Of a stretch of DNA of 64,000 bases, positions 29,697 through 42,700 are shown piece after piece. The notes under the pieces were generated by a model that made no database searches, was not told where the DNA came from, and was given only the letters and a program-made list of their open reading frames with translations. The stretch spans positions 43,487 through 107,486 of the forward strand of contig JAPWDM010000101.1 of the NCBI GenBank assembly GCA_035578155.1, written 5' to 3'. This DNA comes from Brachynemurus nebulosus. Its lineage: Eukaryota; Arthropoda; Insecta; Neuroptera; Myrmeleontidae. The translations under genes were made by a program, and so were the position numbers. Numbering within the stretch: position 1 is the stretch's first letter; each line of letters starts with the position of its first letter.

Positions 29697-31258
29697 ACAA
29701 GGAGATGCACCCAGAGTGAAATTCGGGATTTTTATGAAACTTCGCTGGTATGTAAAATAGGCAAAAATAAGGGAGCCGTATTTTTTTTTATCGGCCATCT
29801 TCCACGTTTAGAGGATGAAACCACTCCCTAAAGTTGGGAGTTCAAATCGTATTTCTTAAAATATCTCGAAAACTATAAGAGATAGAGGAAAATTTTAAAT
29901 TGACCATATGTTACTCTTTGAAAGACCTATTCATCCAGGGTTAAACCAGGGCTAGGTTTATAAGAGGGGCTGGAGGGGTGAAAATAGTAAATTTTCTTGT
30001 ACAGCCTGAATGGTTCAATATATTAAATTTTTGGCATTATAAATAGAAAGAGCACCAAAAATTAGGGGATACGTGTTTTTGCGTTTTTCCGAAATATGTA
30101 TGGTATCCAAGCCATATAAGGAAGAAAAAAATAATGTACATTATATTGCATTATTACTGATTGCAAATACCTTCTATATTTTTTTATTTTTATGTTTATT
30201 TTCATCACAAAAATATAACTTTTTACTTTCCGATATTGATTCATGTATTTTCAGTACTTACTTAATTGGTAATTTGGCCATTTGTATATATTTGGTTACT
30301 AATATTCGATATTTTTTATACCTATTCCTACTAAAGTTCTCTAGTCTGCAAGTGTTAATGAATGTTCAACAAGAAGCAATAATCTTCTGTTCAACAACTG
30401 CCTTTATCTTCTTACAAATTAGTTTTTCACTAAATAAACGCGGTTTATTTCTTTCTCAACATTCAAACTATTTTTCTTATTCTTTTTGTATGTTTTATAG
30501 ATGTGAACCCCATTTCCCAAATCGCAAAATTTATTACAAAGCACCTGAACAGTGAGTGAAAGAGATTACTGCTTCTTGGTGAGCATTCATTAACACAAGC
30601 ACATCAGAGAACTTTAACTTTCACAGCAATAGGTATAAAAAATATCGAATGTGAGTAACCAAATGTACACATGGCTCAATTACCAATTAAGTTAGTACTG
30701 AAAAATATATGAATCATTATCGGAAAGTAAAAATTTACATTTTCATGATGAAAATCAACATAAAAATTAAAAAATATAAAACGTATTTGCAATCAATAAT
30801 AATACAATATAATCTACCCTATTTCTTCTTCGTTATATGGCTTGGATACCATACATATTTTGAAAAAACGCAAAAACACGTATCCCCTAATTTTTGGTGC
30901 TCTTTCTATTTGTGATGGCAAAAATTTGATACATTGAACCATTCAGGCTGTACAAGAAAATTTACCCCCATTTCACCCCTCCAGCCCCTCTTATTAACCC
31001 GGCTGTAGTTTAACCTATACGGGTGAATAGGTCTTTCAAAGAATAACATTTTGCCAATTCAAAGTTTTCCTCTATCTCATATAGTTTTCGAGATATCTTA
31101 AGAAATTCGATTTGAACACCCAACTTTAGGGGCTGGTTTCACCCCATAAACGTGGAAAATGGCCGATAAAAAAATACGGGTCCCTTATTTTTGTCAATTC
31201 TACACACCAGCGAAGTTTCATTAAAATCCCGAATTTCACTTTGGGTGCATTTCCTTGT
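29697..31258. mobile_element. Large foldback element, 1.56 kb
   Basis: Arms of about 640-680 bp (29697-30335 and 30630-31258) are reverse complements with scattered mismatches, around a loop of about 290 bases. Ends read ACAAGGAGATGCACCC and its near complement. No transposase is present. ORFs inside are by-products of the palindrome. Confidence 0.8.
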
Positions 31259-31423
31259 TAGTACTCAGTTAAAAATATTGATATATAATCAGACATTCTG
31301 AGGATGCTAGGATTTGATTTGGTTGGCTAAACAGAAATATCAATAAATATTTGAGACGAATTATTAGTGATTTAAATTAAAATAACCTAAAATTTCTGGT
31401 ACTGGTAAGTACCATTGGGCAGT

Positions 31424-32469
31424 AAAGCCCGGTTCAGACGCAGCCAGTAGTTTAGTAGAGTATAGTAATTTAGTCAAGTGGACATACTGTTCATACAGGG
31501 CAAATAATTTAGTAGAGTTGTTAAAATACTGCGAGTCAAAACAATCTTTCACATACAGCTAGTATTTAGTTTAGTCGATTAGTATAAAGTCGAGTGCTTG
31601 AGTCTTTAATTTTCTTTCTTTCCTGAGAATATGTCGATCTTATATTTTTAATTTTTTTTTACGATTTCTTTTTAAACAAAACTTATTCCCATCGTTTTTT
31701 GCAATTTCAAGTACGCTGCTAAATTTGTTTATTTTTGTAATTTTCATTTTTCACATCCCATAGACATTTATTTGTATTTAACATTTAAGAACAGGGCCGG
31801 GTCTAGGGAGCAGCGGGGGCAGATATCCCGCGCGCCAAAACTGCAAATTGGGGGCCGCCAAACTGTTGAATTTGACGTTTTTTTTTTTGCTCATCACTTG
31901 CTTTTTATAGGGCAAAAAGTTAAAAAGAAATATTTCTTTTACCATTTTACGGAAAGACAGGGGCACTGAATTTTGCACCGTGCCTCGGGCGCCACTTAGG
32001 GTAGATCCGGCCCTGTTTAAGAGTGGTGCCTTTTGACCATCTTGCTATTTTAATTAGTTAATTAATTTGTTATTATTTCAATAAGAAATCTATAAAAAAT
32101 AAAATTAAAATTATTAAATACAATTATATTTATTTCTATAAAATATTTTACATTTTTTTACGAAAAACTGAAACTGACAAATAAAACAATAACCTAAATA
32201 ACTAAGAAACAACAATAACTGCAATAATTATGTATAAAACACTTGTGTATTTCTGTCCACACGTGTTTAGTTGGCATACGAGTTGACTGAAAATTGAGTG
32301 GGGGAATGCTACTCGACTATAAAAATAGAATCGAGTTCTATTTACTAAACTCGACCGTCCGCTCGACCAAGCCAGGTTACTTGACTAAAATGAATGTGTT
32401 CAAACTGGGCGAGTACTAAATTACTCGACCACTCGACTAAACTACTGGTTGCGTCTGAACCGGGCTTTA
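31424..32469. mobile_element. MITE with AAAGCCCGGTTCAGACGC ends
   Basis: Ends at 31424 and 32469 are inverted repeats of at least 40 bp (AAAGCCCGGTTCAGACGCA, then CCAGTAGTTTAGT). The subterminal regions are full of TTTAGT(A/C)GAGT motifs. GGGCAGT occurs on both sides, but the exact target duplication is unclear. A hAT-type MITE sits inside it. Confidence 0.75.
31792..32015. mobile_element. 224-bp hAT-type MITE nested in the previous one
   Basis: Ends CAGGGCCGGGTCTA and TAGATCCGGCCCTG. Flanks TTTAAGAA (31784-31791) and TTTAAGAG (32016-32023) give an 8-bp duplication with one mismatch. Short 8-bp duplications and CAGGG ends fit the hAT superfamily. Confidence 0.85.
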
Positions 32470-34108
32470 TGGCCGGGCAGTAATAAAAAAAAAAAATAAT
32501 AAAAAAAATAAATAAGGTTGGGGAGGAAAGGGTTAAACGTTGAGAAATTATTTATTTTTTTTAGTAGCAATTTAATTTGCGGTCAATACCCAATCGAACC
32601 ACGTTGCTAAAACGTGTGTCCTAGAAAAAGTTCATGTTATTTTCACAGAGTTATTAATACCGTCAGATAGAAAAAATGTTATATTTCAACTCTTAAAATT
32701 TTTAACGTTTTAATTGAAGCACTCACTTTTCTAATAAATTTCACTTTAACTAACACTAAAAACTGAATAGGAAAAATTGTTTTTAAAACAGGGAAAAAGA
32801 AAAAAGATATCACAAAATTGAAAAAAGACAAAATTTTATTTTTTTTATTTTTTTCATTTTTTTATTTTTTTTTTTTTTTAAGTTAAACAAGTAAATTGTG
32901 TAACTCTGTGGAACAAAATAAGTAAAATGTGTACATTTCTAATTTTTTCTTAAAATTACGGTACCCGAATCAACACCTGTTAAAAAAAAAGAAGATATCA
33001 CAAAATTTAAAAAGAATAGAAATTTTGGAAATACGACTTCATACGACACGAATCCATACCTGCAGGAACGGCCATTCTATAGTATATTCAACATAGGCCG
33101 CCACCTACGACGCCTATAGGGTAGAAATCCTCGGTACCCGCCGATGAAATCATGGGTATCTATGTTTAAGAGCACAACTATCATAGGCATAGTCTAAAAT
33201 GGAATAAGAAAAATAAATAAACAAATAAATAAAACGATTTTACCATAAGTTTAAATTACATACATGCAGGGCTGGGCTTGTGCTCGCCCTTATAGCTCTA
33301 ATAATATCTGTAACTATAAGAAAGAAATTAAATTAAATATTATTATTTTAAACAATAGGAAAAATTAACTTACAGTTTAGGTTTTCCATTATTAATTTTT
33401 TATTTATCACTTATATATCACTTATTAAGTTTTTCGTTCGAAAAGTATAAGCTCTTTTTTTGAAATGATACTATACAGGGATATAATGAATTGCTGTTGT
33501 ACAGAGATATACCTAAATTTTCAAAATTTGAAACTCCCGAAACTGAAAAAAAATAATCGTAAAGTGTGTGCGTGTGCGTATTTGTGATGGACACATGCTA
33601 AGCCTACGTCCCCATGCGAATAGTGCTGTATATACAACAGAACCTCGATATAGATCAACATACGATCTTTGATAAATGAATAAATTAATTTTAGGAAAAA
33701 TTTTTCATTTCTAATTAAAATCTAAAAATTTCCACTGTTTTCTTGTTATAACGAATTATTCCAATTAATTGTAGTTAACCTGGTGTAAGATCATTTATGA
33801 CACCCATACCTCTATGTAGTTCTCTCCTTCAATTTCATGGATAATTTCTGGTTGCTGTTCAAAGTTGTTAGCAAACCATCCGATAGACATACGAACAGGT
33901 AGACAGACAGAGAGACAGACATATAGACAGGTAGATAGATAGACAGGTAGACAAATAGATGGATAGACAAATTATGATGTTGAACTATCGAGGTCTCCTT
34001 CTATTAAAAACAAAAATTATTATAAAGAACACGACACACGTGTGTGTGTGTATTCCAAATTCAGCAATTTTTTTTCCACCAATTCAGTAATTTGTTAATT
34101 TTTATCCC
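32470..34108. other. Non-coding region with simple repeats
   Basis: No gene is supported. A degenerate GACA/GATA microsatellite lies at about 33880-33970. A 45-base block at 32578-32620 (AACCACGTTGCTAAAACG) recurs inverted at 46467-46510 and includes a GGTTCGATTGG box-B-like string, so it may come from a tRNA-derived SINE. Confidence 0.45.
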
Positions 34109-34961
34109 CAGTGGCGTAACTATACCGTTTGAGGCCTTGGTAAATTCATTAGATGTGTGCCTTACATATATGTAAAGAAGCTCAAACAGAGTTATGGTTT
34201 TTAATAAATCACTACGTGAAATACGTACAAACACTATTATAATTAGTTAATTTTCTAGTTACATTAAATTTAAACAACGTCTTGGACACGTCTTGGTATT
34301 ATACCCATCTTATCACCTAAGGTTTACGAAATATACAGGTTGCGTAAATCCTAGCATGTTTACAGTACCCAGATCTGCAATTCCAGGACTGTACTCAGGA
34401 AAATTAAATATATATCTAAACTTGTAAATATAGTAGGAAACATCCACTGTCGTTTGAATATATATTGATACTTATTTTAGAATACCTTTCAATAATACGT
34501 TTTTAGAATGCCTTTCAATAATACTATGATAGTAAAATACCTTCATTTTCACCTACTATTATGTTTTGCTCACTCTTGAAATTTTTTAAACGATATAAAA
34601 AAAAAAGAAAAACAGAAAAAAAAAGAAAAAAAATTTAATTAATAATTCACTCCAATACACGTAAAATATTACGAACAAATGTCAGAAAAAATAAAAATCT
34701 TTATTTACAACAAAGTAAGGTAGTTTTCGTATCCTTATCAGCACATATCTAATTGTAAAAATTTTGCAGACCATAATGTAATTTCACATTAGCTTAACGA
34801 CGTTCACCTAGCCATTTGTATATCTAATAACTATGCTCATCACTCTATTGTTACACCACTACTTATACCTAAATTTTTATTTAGGTGTTTAAATTTTAAT
34901 ATTTCTGAAAGTAATCCAGTGATTTACCAAACCAATTTTAATCTCTATTGTTACGCTACTG
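34109..34961. mobile_element. Possible decayed hAT-like MITE
   Basis: CAGTGGCGTAACTATA at the left and GTTACGCTACTG at the right are imperfect inverted ends of a kind common in insect hAT MITEs. No target duplication is seen, so this is tentative. Confidence 0.3.
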
Positions 34962-35313
34962 TCGAGTATCTTTGCTTTTCGTTTTAATTTTGTTTTCAAT
35001 TTTTCAACCAGTGATTGAAAAGTCACGAGTTGGGGTGATTTACTAAAATTTTTATCTTAGAAACATTTAGGGGTGATATAATTGAACTCGTTTAAAGATT
35101 TATAAATGGTTTCCTGTGATACAGTTTTTGATAAAAGAAAAAAATCTGTATTCGTTTATACATATTCAGCAACTCATCTGTTATTAATTATTTATATTAC
35201 TTTATTTATTAATTATTAAATATATGAGACTTTGGACGATCAAAATTGTTAAATCGACAACTTATTATTCAAATATATATATGACGTAACAAATGATTGG
35301 TTCTAAAAAGTTC

Positions 35314-35321
35314 TATAAATA
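35314..35321 (+). promoter_or_regulatory. TATA box (TATAAATA)
   Basis: CTATAAATAG lies about 70 bases before the ATG at 35389. Confidence 0.45.
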
Positions 35322-35388
35322 GAAAACCGTAATAATAAAATTGGAACTCTTATTACTTATTTTTTTTTTTAACAATAAAAAATTAACA

Positions 35389-35796
35389 ATGAGTAACAAC
35401 TACGAGAGCGATAACGAGTCAATCACGTCTAGTGATTCATTCGATTCCACATGTTCCCTATCAAGTGGGATAGAATACTTTTATATTGATAGGGATTTAG
35501 ATATAAGCGTTAGAAGGCAGAGGCAGATATGGTATGATCTCTACATGTGCGACAGAACATTACATATCATATCCTATAAATATAACATCAGTCTCCTATC
35601 ATCACTCTACCTACAGTGTAGGTGGGATGATATTGATAGGGGTAGTGGTGACTCTAACGACGGCGACGGTTACGGTTGGGGTGACGACGGCGATGATGTT
35701 GATGGCTACGATCATGGCGACGACGATGATAGCCAAGCTGGTGATGATGAAGTTGATGGCAGTAGCGGTAGCGATTCAGGGTTTTTTGAGGAATGA
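35389..35796 (+). CDS. Small acidic protein of unknown function, 135 aa
   Basis: The ATG at 35389 begins MSNNYESDNESITSSDS, a Ser/Asp/Asn-rich head. A central ordered-looking part (YIDRDLDISVRRQRQIWYDL, then HIISYKYNISLLSSLYLQC) follows. The tail is a 55-residue Asp/Gly/Ser-rich stretch ending SGSDSGFFEE. A TATA box sits upstream and an AATAAA-like string occurs downstream (about 35995). The family is not recognised. The acidic tail may come from GAYGGY trinucleotide expansion. It could be a host gene or a passenger of the 18-kb inverted-repeat interval. Confidence 0.4.
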   Translation: MSNNYESDNESITSSDSFDSTCSLSSGIEYFYIDRDLDISVRRQRQIWYDLYMCDRTLHIISYKYNISLLSSLYLQCRWDDIDRGSGDSNDGDGYGWGDDGDDVDGYDHGDDDDSQAGDDEVDGSSGSDSGFFEE

Positions 35797-35884
35797 AGGG
35801 AAGAACCATTCCTCTCCCAAATATGAATACACGTCTTTTAAAGGTGAATTTCAGAAACAAAAATATGACAGAAAATTTAACTGA

Positions 35885-36652
35885 ATATATATAGTATATT
35901 ATATAATTTTTTTTTTTTTTGTTTCAGTATCCAAAACCTCTGAAAAGCAGAAAATTTCCTTATAGTATTAAATAAGTGTTATATAAAAACATGTAATAAA
36001 TAGTGTTAATGTCAATAAAAATTTCTTTCCTATTATATAATAATTGTTTTTTTTTTCTTTTTTCCAGCAATTTTCTTATTCAGAAAATCGGAATTCTCCA
36101 GATTTTTTAGTTTTAATTTTACATGAAAAAAAATAAATAAACTAAAAACACTGAAATTTATTAGAAATATATGTAAGAAAGCCATTGCGGTAATTACAGA
36201 GTTTTTTTTTTTTTTGTTTTGTTTTGGCGCGCAGCGACTAGGCTATATGCGCCTTAATGTTAGCATAAAAACTATATAAAGTTCATGTATGGAGAAATTA
36301 GCACTTCGTAGGTAGATTAGCAGTTCCATATTACGCTGTACATCTAGAGAATTCACAAATGTTCAGTAATTACACAGTTGAATTAGACATTTAAACAAGT
36401 CAAAGGGATATGTAGGATTTTGCTCCCAAATGTTAAGTATATTGTTTATACTCTTTTGGGTTACGAAATTTTGTAATTTTTAACATTCATTTTTAATTTT
36501 AAGTAACTATTCTTTTTGTTTTAATATATGAAGGACTTTGGACAGATAGTATTGTCAAATCAAAAATTTGTTATCGTGTAACAAAATCAGTGTTCCGAAA
36601 ATTGTTATAAAAAATAAAGGCTCATTAAAATTAAGAAAAATCGTCAAAAATG

Positions 36653-36654
<2 letters not shown>
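35885..36654. other. Non-coding spacer
   Basis: AT-rich with several poly-T runs; no gene or repeat boundary seen. Confidence 0.4.

Positions 36655-36721
<67 letters not shown>
36655..36721. repeat. (TA)n microsatellite, left of Tc1
   Basis: About 33 uninterrupted TA units, continuing at 38375 beyond the Tc1 element. Confidence 0.95.
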
Positions 36722-36724
<3 letters not shown>

Positions 36725-38371
36725 TGGTGTGCAATAAAATAGGTGTATATCTTCTTTCAGAAAATAATGTGGTGTTTTTACTAACTAACAAATCCTACAA
36801 GCATGACATCTATTCATCAGTATTTACATTATAAGTAGTAACTAAAACCTATATAGTTACCAAAATATTGACTTGAGTTTAGGGGAAGTACCTGTTTATT
36901 TATACTATTCACATATAACAAGCGTGCAATAAAATAGGTGTAGTGTGATATATACAAAATTCCGGCAAAATTTTTTTGCTATAACGTTAAAAAGTGTGTT
37001 AAAATTTTAATACGAATCGCAGGTAAGTTTATGTTATAGTAATGTATAAATCTGTTGTATGAAAACCAATTTTTTTCTAAGATATGGGTCGTGGAAAACA
37101 TTGTTCCAATGAACAAAGAATATTAATTAAAAAATTAAGACAAGAAGGTAAAACATACAAATTTATTGCTGATACATTAGGTTGCTCTCAAAACATGGTA
37201 ACAAATGCTTTAAAATGGACTGAAAAAGTTGAAACACGCGGAAAACCTCGAAAGACATCAAAACGCCTCGACAGAGAAATACTGAGATGTGTTAAAAAAA
37301 ATCCTTTTATGACTTCTACGGAAATAAAAAAGGAATTAAACTTAAATATTGACACTTCAACTATTAGAAGAAGGTTATTAGAAAACAAAATGGTAGCACG
37401 AAAACCAAGGAAAACACCATTTTTAACTAAGCGTCATATTAAACAAAGATTAATTTTTGCCAAGGAACATTTGAATTGGCCGTGTGAAAAATGGAGAAAT
37501 ATACTATGGACTGATGAGTCGAAAATAAATTTATTCGGTCCTGATGGTTCATTAAGCAATGTTAGACGACCGAAAAATAAGGAATTTTCTCCCCAATATA
37601 CAGTAAAAACAATAAAGCATGGAGGAGGTAGTATAATGGTTTGGGCATGTTTTTCTTGGAACGGTGTAGGTCCAATTTTTTGGATTAAGGAAAAGTTGAC
37701 GTAAGTGGTGTACGTTAACATTTTAAAAAACACAATGCTTCCTTATGCTGAAGATAATATGCCTTTACGTTGGGTATTTCAGCAAGACAATGACCCCAAA
37801 CACACGTCCAAATTAGCAACGACGTGGTTTGAGAAAAATAAGATAAATGTCATGAAGTGGCCTGCTCAGTCACCGGATTTAAACCCGATTGAAAACCTCT
37901 GGAGTGATCTTAAAAAGGCCATAAGCACAGTAAAACCGCGCAATAAAAAAGATTTGTGGAAAGCTGTTCGTTCTGCATGGGCACAGATTCCAATAAGTAG
38001 ATGCCAGAATTTAATAGATTCCATGCCACGTCGATGTTATCAAATTATTAAAAACCATGGATATACCACTAAATATTAAAATTCGTAATATATCTACATA
38101 ACTTAGAACATAATCGACCCTAAATTGTTTAAGCTTAAAATTTTTGTTTTGATATTTATGAGTTACACCTATTATTTTGCACAACATGATTTTATAATTT
38201 TTAAATGTTATTCTAATATATAATTTTTATTGCTGGCGTTTGTAGTCTTTTTTTCTTTTATAACTGATTTAAAATATAAATAAATACAATATCTAAACCA
38301 AAAATAATTAGTGTGTCTAGTATACCTAAATTTATATATAATTTTTCTCACACCTATTTTATTGCACACCA

Positions 38372-38374
<3 letters not shown>
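36722..38374. mobile_element. Tc1-like transposon inserted in a (TA)n tract
   Basis: Ends CAGTGGTGTGCAATAAAATA and its complement at 38374, with TA on both sides supplied by the microsatellite. A second copy of the end motif (GTGCAATAAAATAGGTGTAG) lies about 200 bases inside the left end, and a partial one inside the right end near 38165. This is the IR/DR arrangement of some Tc1 elements. Confidence 0.92.
37084..38079 (+). pseudogene. Tc1-type DD34E transposase with one internal stop
   Basis: The frame runs from an ATG through a paired-type helix-turn-helix region (RILIKKLRQEGKTYKFIADT) and a GKPRKTSKR hook. The catalytic residues are WTDESKI, FQQDNDPKHTS and SPDLNPIENLW, all present with normal spacing. 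A single TAA at 37702-37704, in an otherwise continuous frame, separates it into 206 and 124 codons. Total length, about 331 codons, is typical. Apart from that stop the copy looks young. Confidence 0.93.

Positions 38375-38456
<82 letters not shown>
38375..38456. repeat. (TA)n microsatellite, right of Tc1
   Basis: About 40 TA units; the right half of the tract into which Tc1 inserted. Confidence 0.95.
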
Positions 38457-38457
<1 letters not shown>

Positions 38458-38929
38458 TATATAACTTTAATAAATATCTGTTTTCCTTTGAAATGAATAA
38501 CTATTTTAAGAGAAATATCTCTGTTTTTAGTTTGAAATATTTTATTTTCCAGCACTGATACAATACTGTCATTACCCTCTCCTCGCAGACTCAATTTTTA
38601 GAAAATAAATCTTAGAAATAAATTTAATGTTTTTAACTAAATCCTATACGTCGAAATTATTATTATTATTATGATTTAATTTTTCCTTTGGATAGGTTGC
38701 TTGTTTTGGAAATAACGCGAACTATATTGCCTTGATAAACGTCAATTATTGCTAACTTTTCCCTTTGGATAGGTTTGGATGGGACGTCGAAATTATTATT
38801 ATTAACTCCCCATTGGAAGTTATTGTAATGGGTCCGATATTACGAATCGCTAATTTGGACATATCTCCATGTTTCAAGGTCACTAGAATTTGAATTCATC
38901 GTTTTTAGCGTGATGTCTCTGTGTGTGGG
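38457..38929. other. Non-coding spacer with a short direct repeat
   Basis: ACGTCGAAATTATTATTATT occurs near 38648 and again near 38787, and CCTTTGGATAGG occurs twice (about 38690 and 38763). No gene is seen. Confidence 0.5.
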
Positions 38930-39738
38930 TTCGTTAGTTCGTTCGTTCGTTCATTCGTTCGTGAATATTTTTTTTTCGTCTCACAAATCTCGAGAACAAA
39001 TGATGTTATAATTTGTTTGATAAGGGTAGAGCCCCCCGCCCTTAGGTACAACGTCGAAGATGTTTTACATGACATACCACCCTCTGGGTATAATGCCATG
39101 GCCACCATTAGGCGGGGACCGGGATACGCCCAGTCAGCGCGCATAGATCTAGAAAACTAGTCCCATGCTCCCAGTTTACTTTGGGGGTTAGGGCCCCTCC
39201 GCACCACTGGTCAGGCCGCGTGCTATCTAACACACTTCTAACTGAGCAGGTTAGCACCCGAGCTGAACGCAGCTCACCCGTCGAGACTCACAGTCATGAA
39301 TCTCTCGCCCGCGAACTTGGGCTATTAACCACTGCCACCACGAAACCAAACCTCAATGACCGAGACGAGCACAAGGCCGGCTGGGCATCTCGGCCCCCGT
39401 GGTACCGATAAGAGCAATACGGTCAGCTTTTCGGCCCCCAGACAAGCCGGGAACCTCCCAGATTTAACCCCCGAACAGTAGGGCTCTGGTGGGCCCTATC
39501 ACTCATCGCTGGTCCAATCTGTTATCTTGCTGGTGCTTCCATGGTTGAGTCTTGAATGAACGTCGATAATTACGGTGTTTAAATTACCAACTTAACATTT
39601 ATTTAACATATATACAGAGTTTTAACATATTAACAATAGTCTAAACTAACCTTAAAAGTACGTGAACTTGACAGCACTAAATTGTCATAAACTGTTAGAT
39701 ATTAGACACTACACTAGGCGGGGGGGTATATGTCCAGT

Positions 39739-42700
39739 TTATTCATTACCCTTTTTCAGATGGAACACCCACTTGGAAAATTTCTTGAATTTACGGAAAC
39801 CTTCTTCATTTTTCAAGACGTCGTCGTAAAACCACTGACCATCAACGATCCTAATTCCCCAAGACGCTGGGTCCCGCCTTTCCTCATATTTTGGGCAATC
39901 CTTAAGGATATGTTCCCAGTCTTCCGATCTATGGCACCACATACATTCATCGGTCTCAGATAGATGTCTAGTCTCCAGATAGGTACCCAGCGTACCGTGT
40001 CCGGTAATGATGAAACACGTCTCAAGGTTAAGGTTAATGCCAGTGAGTTTAGAGGCAACTGCAACCTCTGGCAAGAATTTATAAGTGACACGTCCTTTAT
40101 CAGTTTGAGTCCATCTTTGTTGCCAGATCGCCATGGCTCGGTGTAATCCTACCTCCATTGCTTCGTGTCCTTCCAGATGTTCATCTGCCCTGATAAGATC
40201 GTGTTCCTTGAGGGGAAGACCAAGTCTGATCTTAGAACCAATGGCACGACGTCTAATCTCAATATCCCACGGGGGGACCCCAAATAGCACTTGTAACGCC
40301 TCGGTGGATACGGTCCTGCACACTGGTAAACATGTATATAGTATCCTACGTTGTATTCTATTCAATTGTGTTTTAGCATAATTGAATTTACAAATATCAT
40401 ACCACACCACCGAGGCGTACAATGCAGCTGCCACAAATGAGTTCTCATAAATGATCCTGATAGAGTCGTGAGTTAGGCCCCATTCCCGTCGGAGCACTCG
40501 AGCGAAACACCCCACCATATTAGCCACCTTGTTGTCAATATATTGAATGTGTGCTTTGAAACTGAGGCCTTCTCTTACAACGATACCCAAATGTTTTACC
40601 TTCTCTGTATATCGAACTGGTGTCCGGTTCAAGTGGATGCTGGGTCGTCGATTCGGTGACAGTTTCCCTTTTAATAGCATGGTGACGGTCTTCTCTATGG
40701 ATAGCTGGACCCCAACTCTATTTTCCCAGTCGGAGACCATGGTCAATTTGTCCGTCGAAATGTCTTCCATTACTTGTCTATTGTCTGCTTCAACAAGAAT
40801 TAGGAGGTCGTCCGCATATGCTATGACCTTGGCACCGGAGTTTTCTAGTTCGTTTAGCAGGTCATCCATGACGTAATTCCATATAAAAGGTCCACAGTGG
40901 GATCCCTGCGGGCATCCCCTGTGAACCGCACGCCGAATTTCTTGTGTAGCGCCCACTACGCACGCCGTCCTATTCCTGAAGTAACTATCCCATAGTCCAT
41001 ATTCCCTGCATCCCTCACTCGCAATCTTTTCGAGAATCACTCCCCATTCTAGATTGTCAAAAGCTCCCTGGAAATCAATGAAAATTCCCAATACGTACTT
41101 GTGCTGGTTATTCTCCACAAACCGTATCACTTCTGCCCAAGCGCTTTCCGTCGACCTACCATAGGTGAAACCATGCTGTCCTGGGTTCATTGGGTATTGA
41201 ATGGCCCGTGCTAGTCGCTCCACCATCAGTCGTTCCAGTATTTTCGCAAAGGTCGAAACGAGGCAGATCGGTCGGTACGATCTTGGTGCTGCCTTATCTT
41301 TATCTGGTGACTTCAATAGGAAGACGACCCTAGCCTCTTTCCAGATCTCAGGGAAGGTACCCGTCTGTAGACAGTTGTCGAAGAGTGCTTTTATGTGTGC
41401 CGGCGCCGACCTCCACACCACGCGCAACATTTCCGAGGAAACACCATCCAGACCCGCCGCTCGGTTTCTCCCGGTTCGCACAACAGCATAGTGTATTTCT
41501 TCAAAATCGAATTCTTCTGCGGTAGCAACGGTAGGGGCTCTGGATATGGCGATGTTCGCCCGAGGAAAGAATTCATTAAGAAGGACGCCCGCACTCTCCT
41601 CCCAAGTACTCGTATAGCCGGCCGGTGTCCTGAGAGATGTCACACCAGTGCTTCCAACTCCCCGACAGAGACGGTAAACCGGACCCCATGGATCCCTGTT
41701 ACCGGTTTCCATAACATACTTGTGCCAGTTTTCTTCTTTGGCTTTACGCATTTCGTGTTTATATTCAGTCTTCAGAGATGCATAATTGTTTCTTTCTGCA
41801 TTATATGCTTCTACTGAGATGCTGCCGCGTAGGTATTTTCTTCGCGCCTGTTGTGTGCGTTTCCTGGCCTTATTAACCGGGGAACGAAGACTAGTCAGTT
41901 CCCTATTCCACCAACGAATCCCACGGTTATGGTGTCTTAGGGTATCAGCACCTATAGCACTAGCTGCGTCCTTTATGATGGTGTACAAGGTTGTAATTTT
42001 TTCGGTCAGTGACATATGAAGCCAGTCGCCGAAGTCTATGTTCTGAAAGTGTGATATGAAAGAGTGTTCAAATTCCGTTAGCTTATGTATCGGGATGAGG
42101 GGACCATTCGTCTTAACAGGGTGGGCTCGATTAGTGTTCGACTTAATATGGATAGTATTATGATCGCTGATACTCCAGTCCGGAATTATTTTCCATTCCC
42201 ATCCGATCCTATGCATTAGTCTGTTGCATAAGGTGACGTCAATGTCGCTATCACCCCTCGGGCCACTGAAGGTATAAAAGTCCGAAGGCTCGTTCAGGAC
42301 CAGCAGTTCATTTTCCAGAGCCCATTCGGCTAAATTATCCCCGCGTATGTCGTTCTCTCTGGAGGTTCCAAGATTTTTGCTAAACCATAGTCCCGAACAA
42401 GCATTCGCGTCGACACCAATTAGGAGAGGTCTATGTCCAACTCGCCGTACGACCCGGTCCAAGTATCGTATGTCTAGGGTGATGTCATCACCTGGCCTGC
42501 AGTATGCCGATACGATGTAAAAGTCCTGTTGCCCATCGTTAACCCATACACAGACTCCATAGTCGGAAATGCAGTCGGTGATAGCCATTACGTCTAAATT
42601 TTGATCGTCGATTATGATGGCGGCTCTCACTCCCGTGGCACCGCTCGAGAACACTCGCATATCATTTGGTAACCCTAGGATTTGTCCATTTCTTGCGTAT

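Noticed and set aside
30073..30555. 160-codon hydrophobic ORF
   Set aside because: It lies within the arm and loop of the foldback element, and its composition follows from AT richness.
36555..36834. ORFs on both strands across (TA)n
   Set aside because: They encode only alternating Tyr/Ile from the microsatellite; the same holds near 38311-38558 and 50059-50271.
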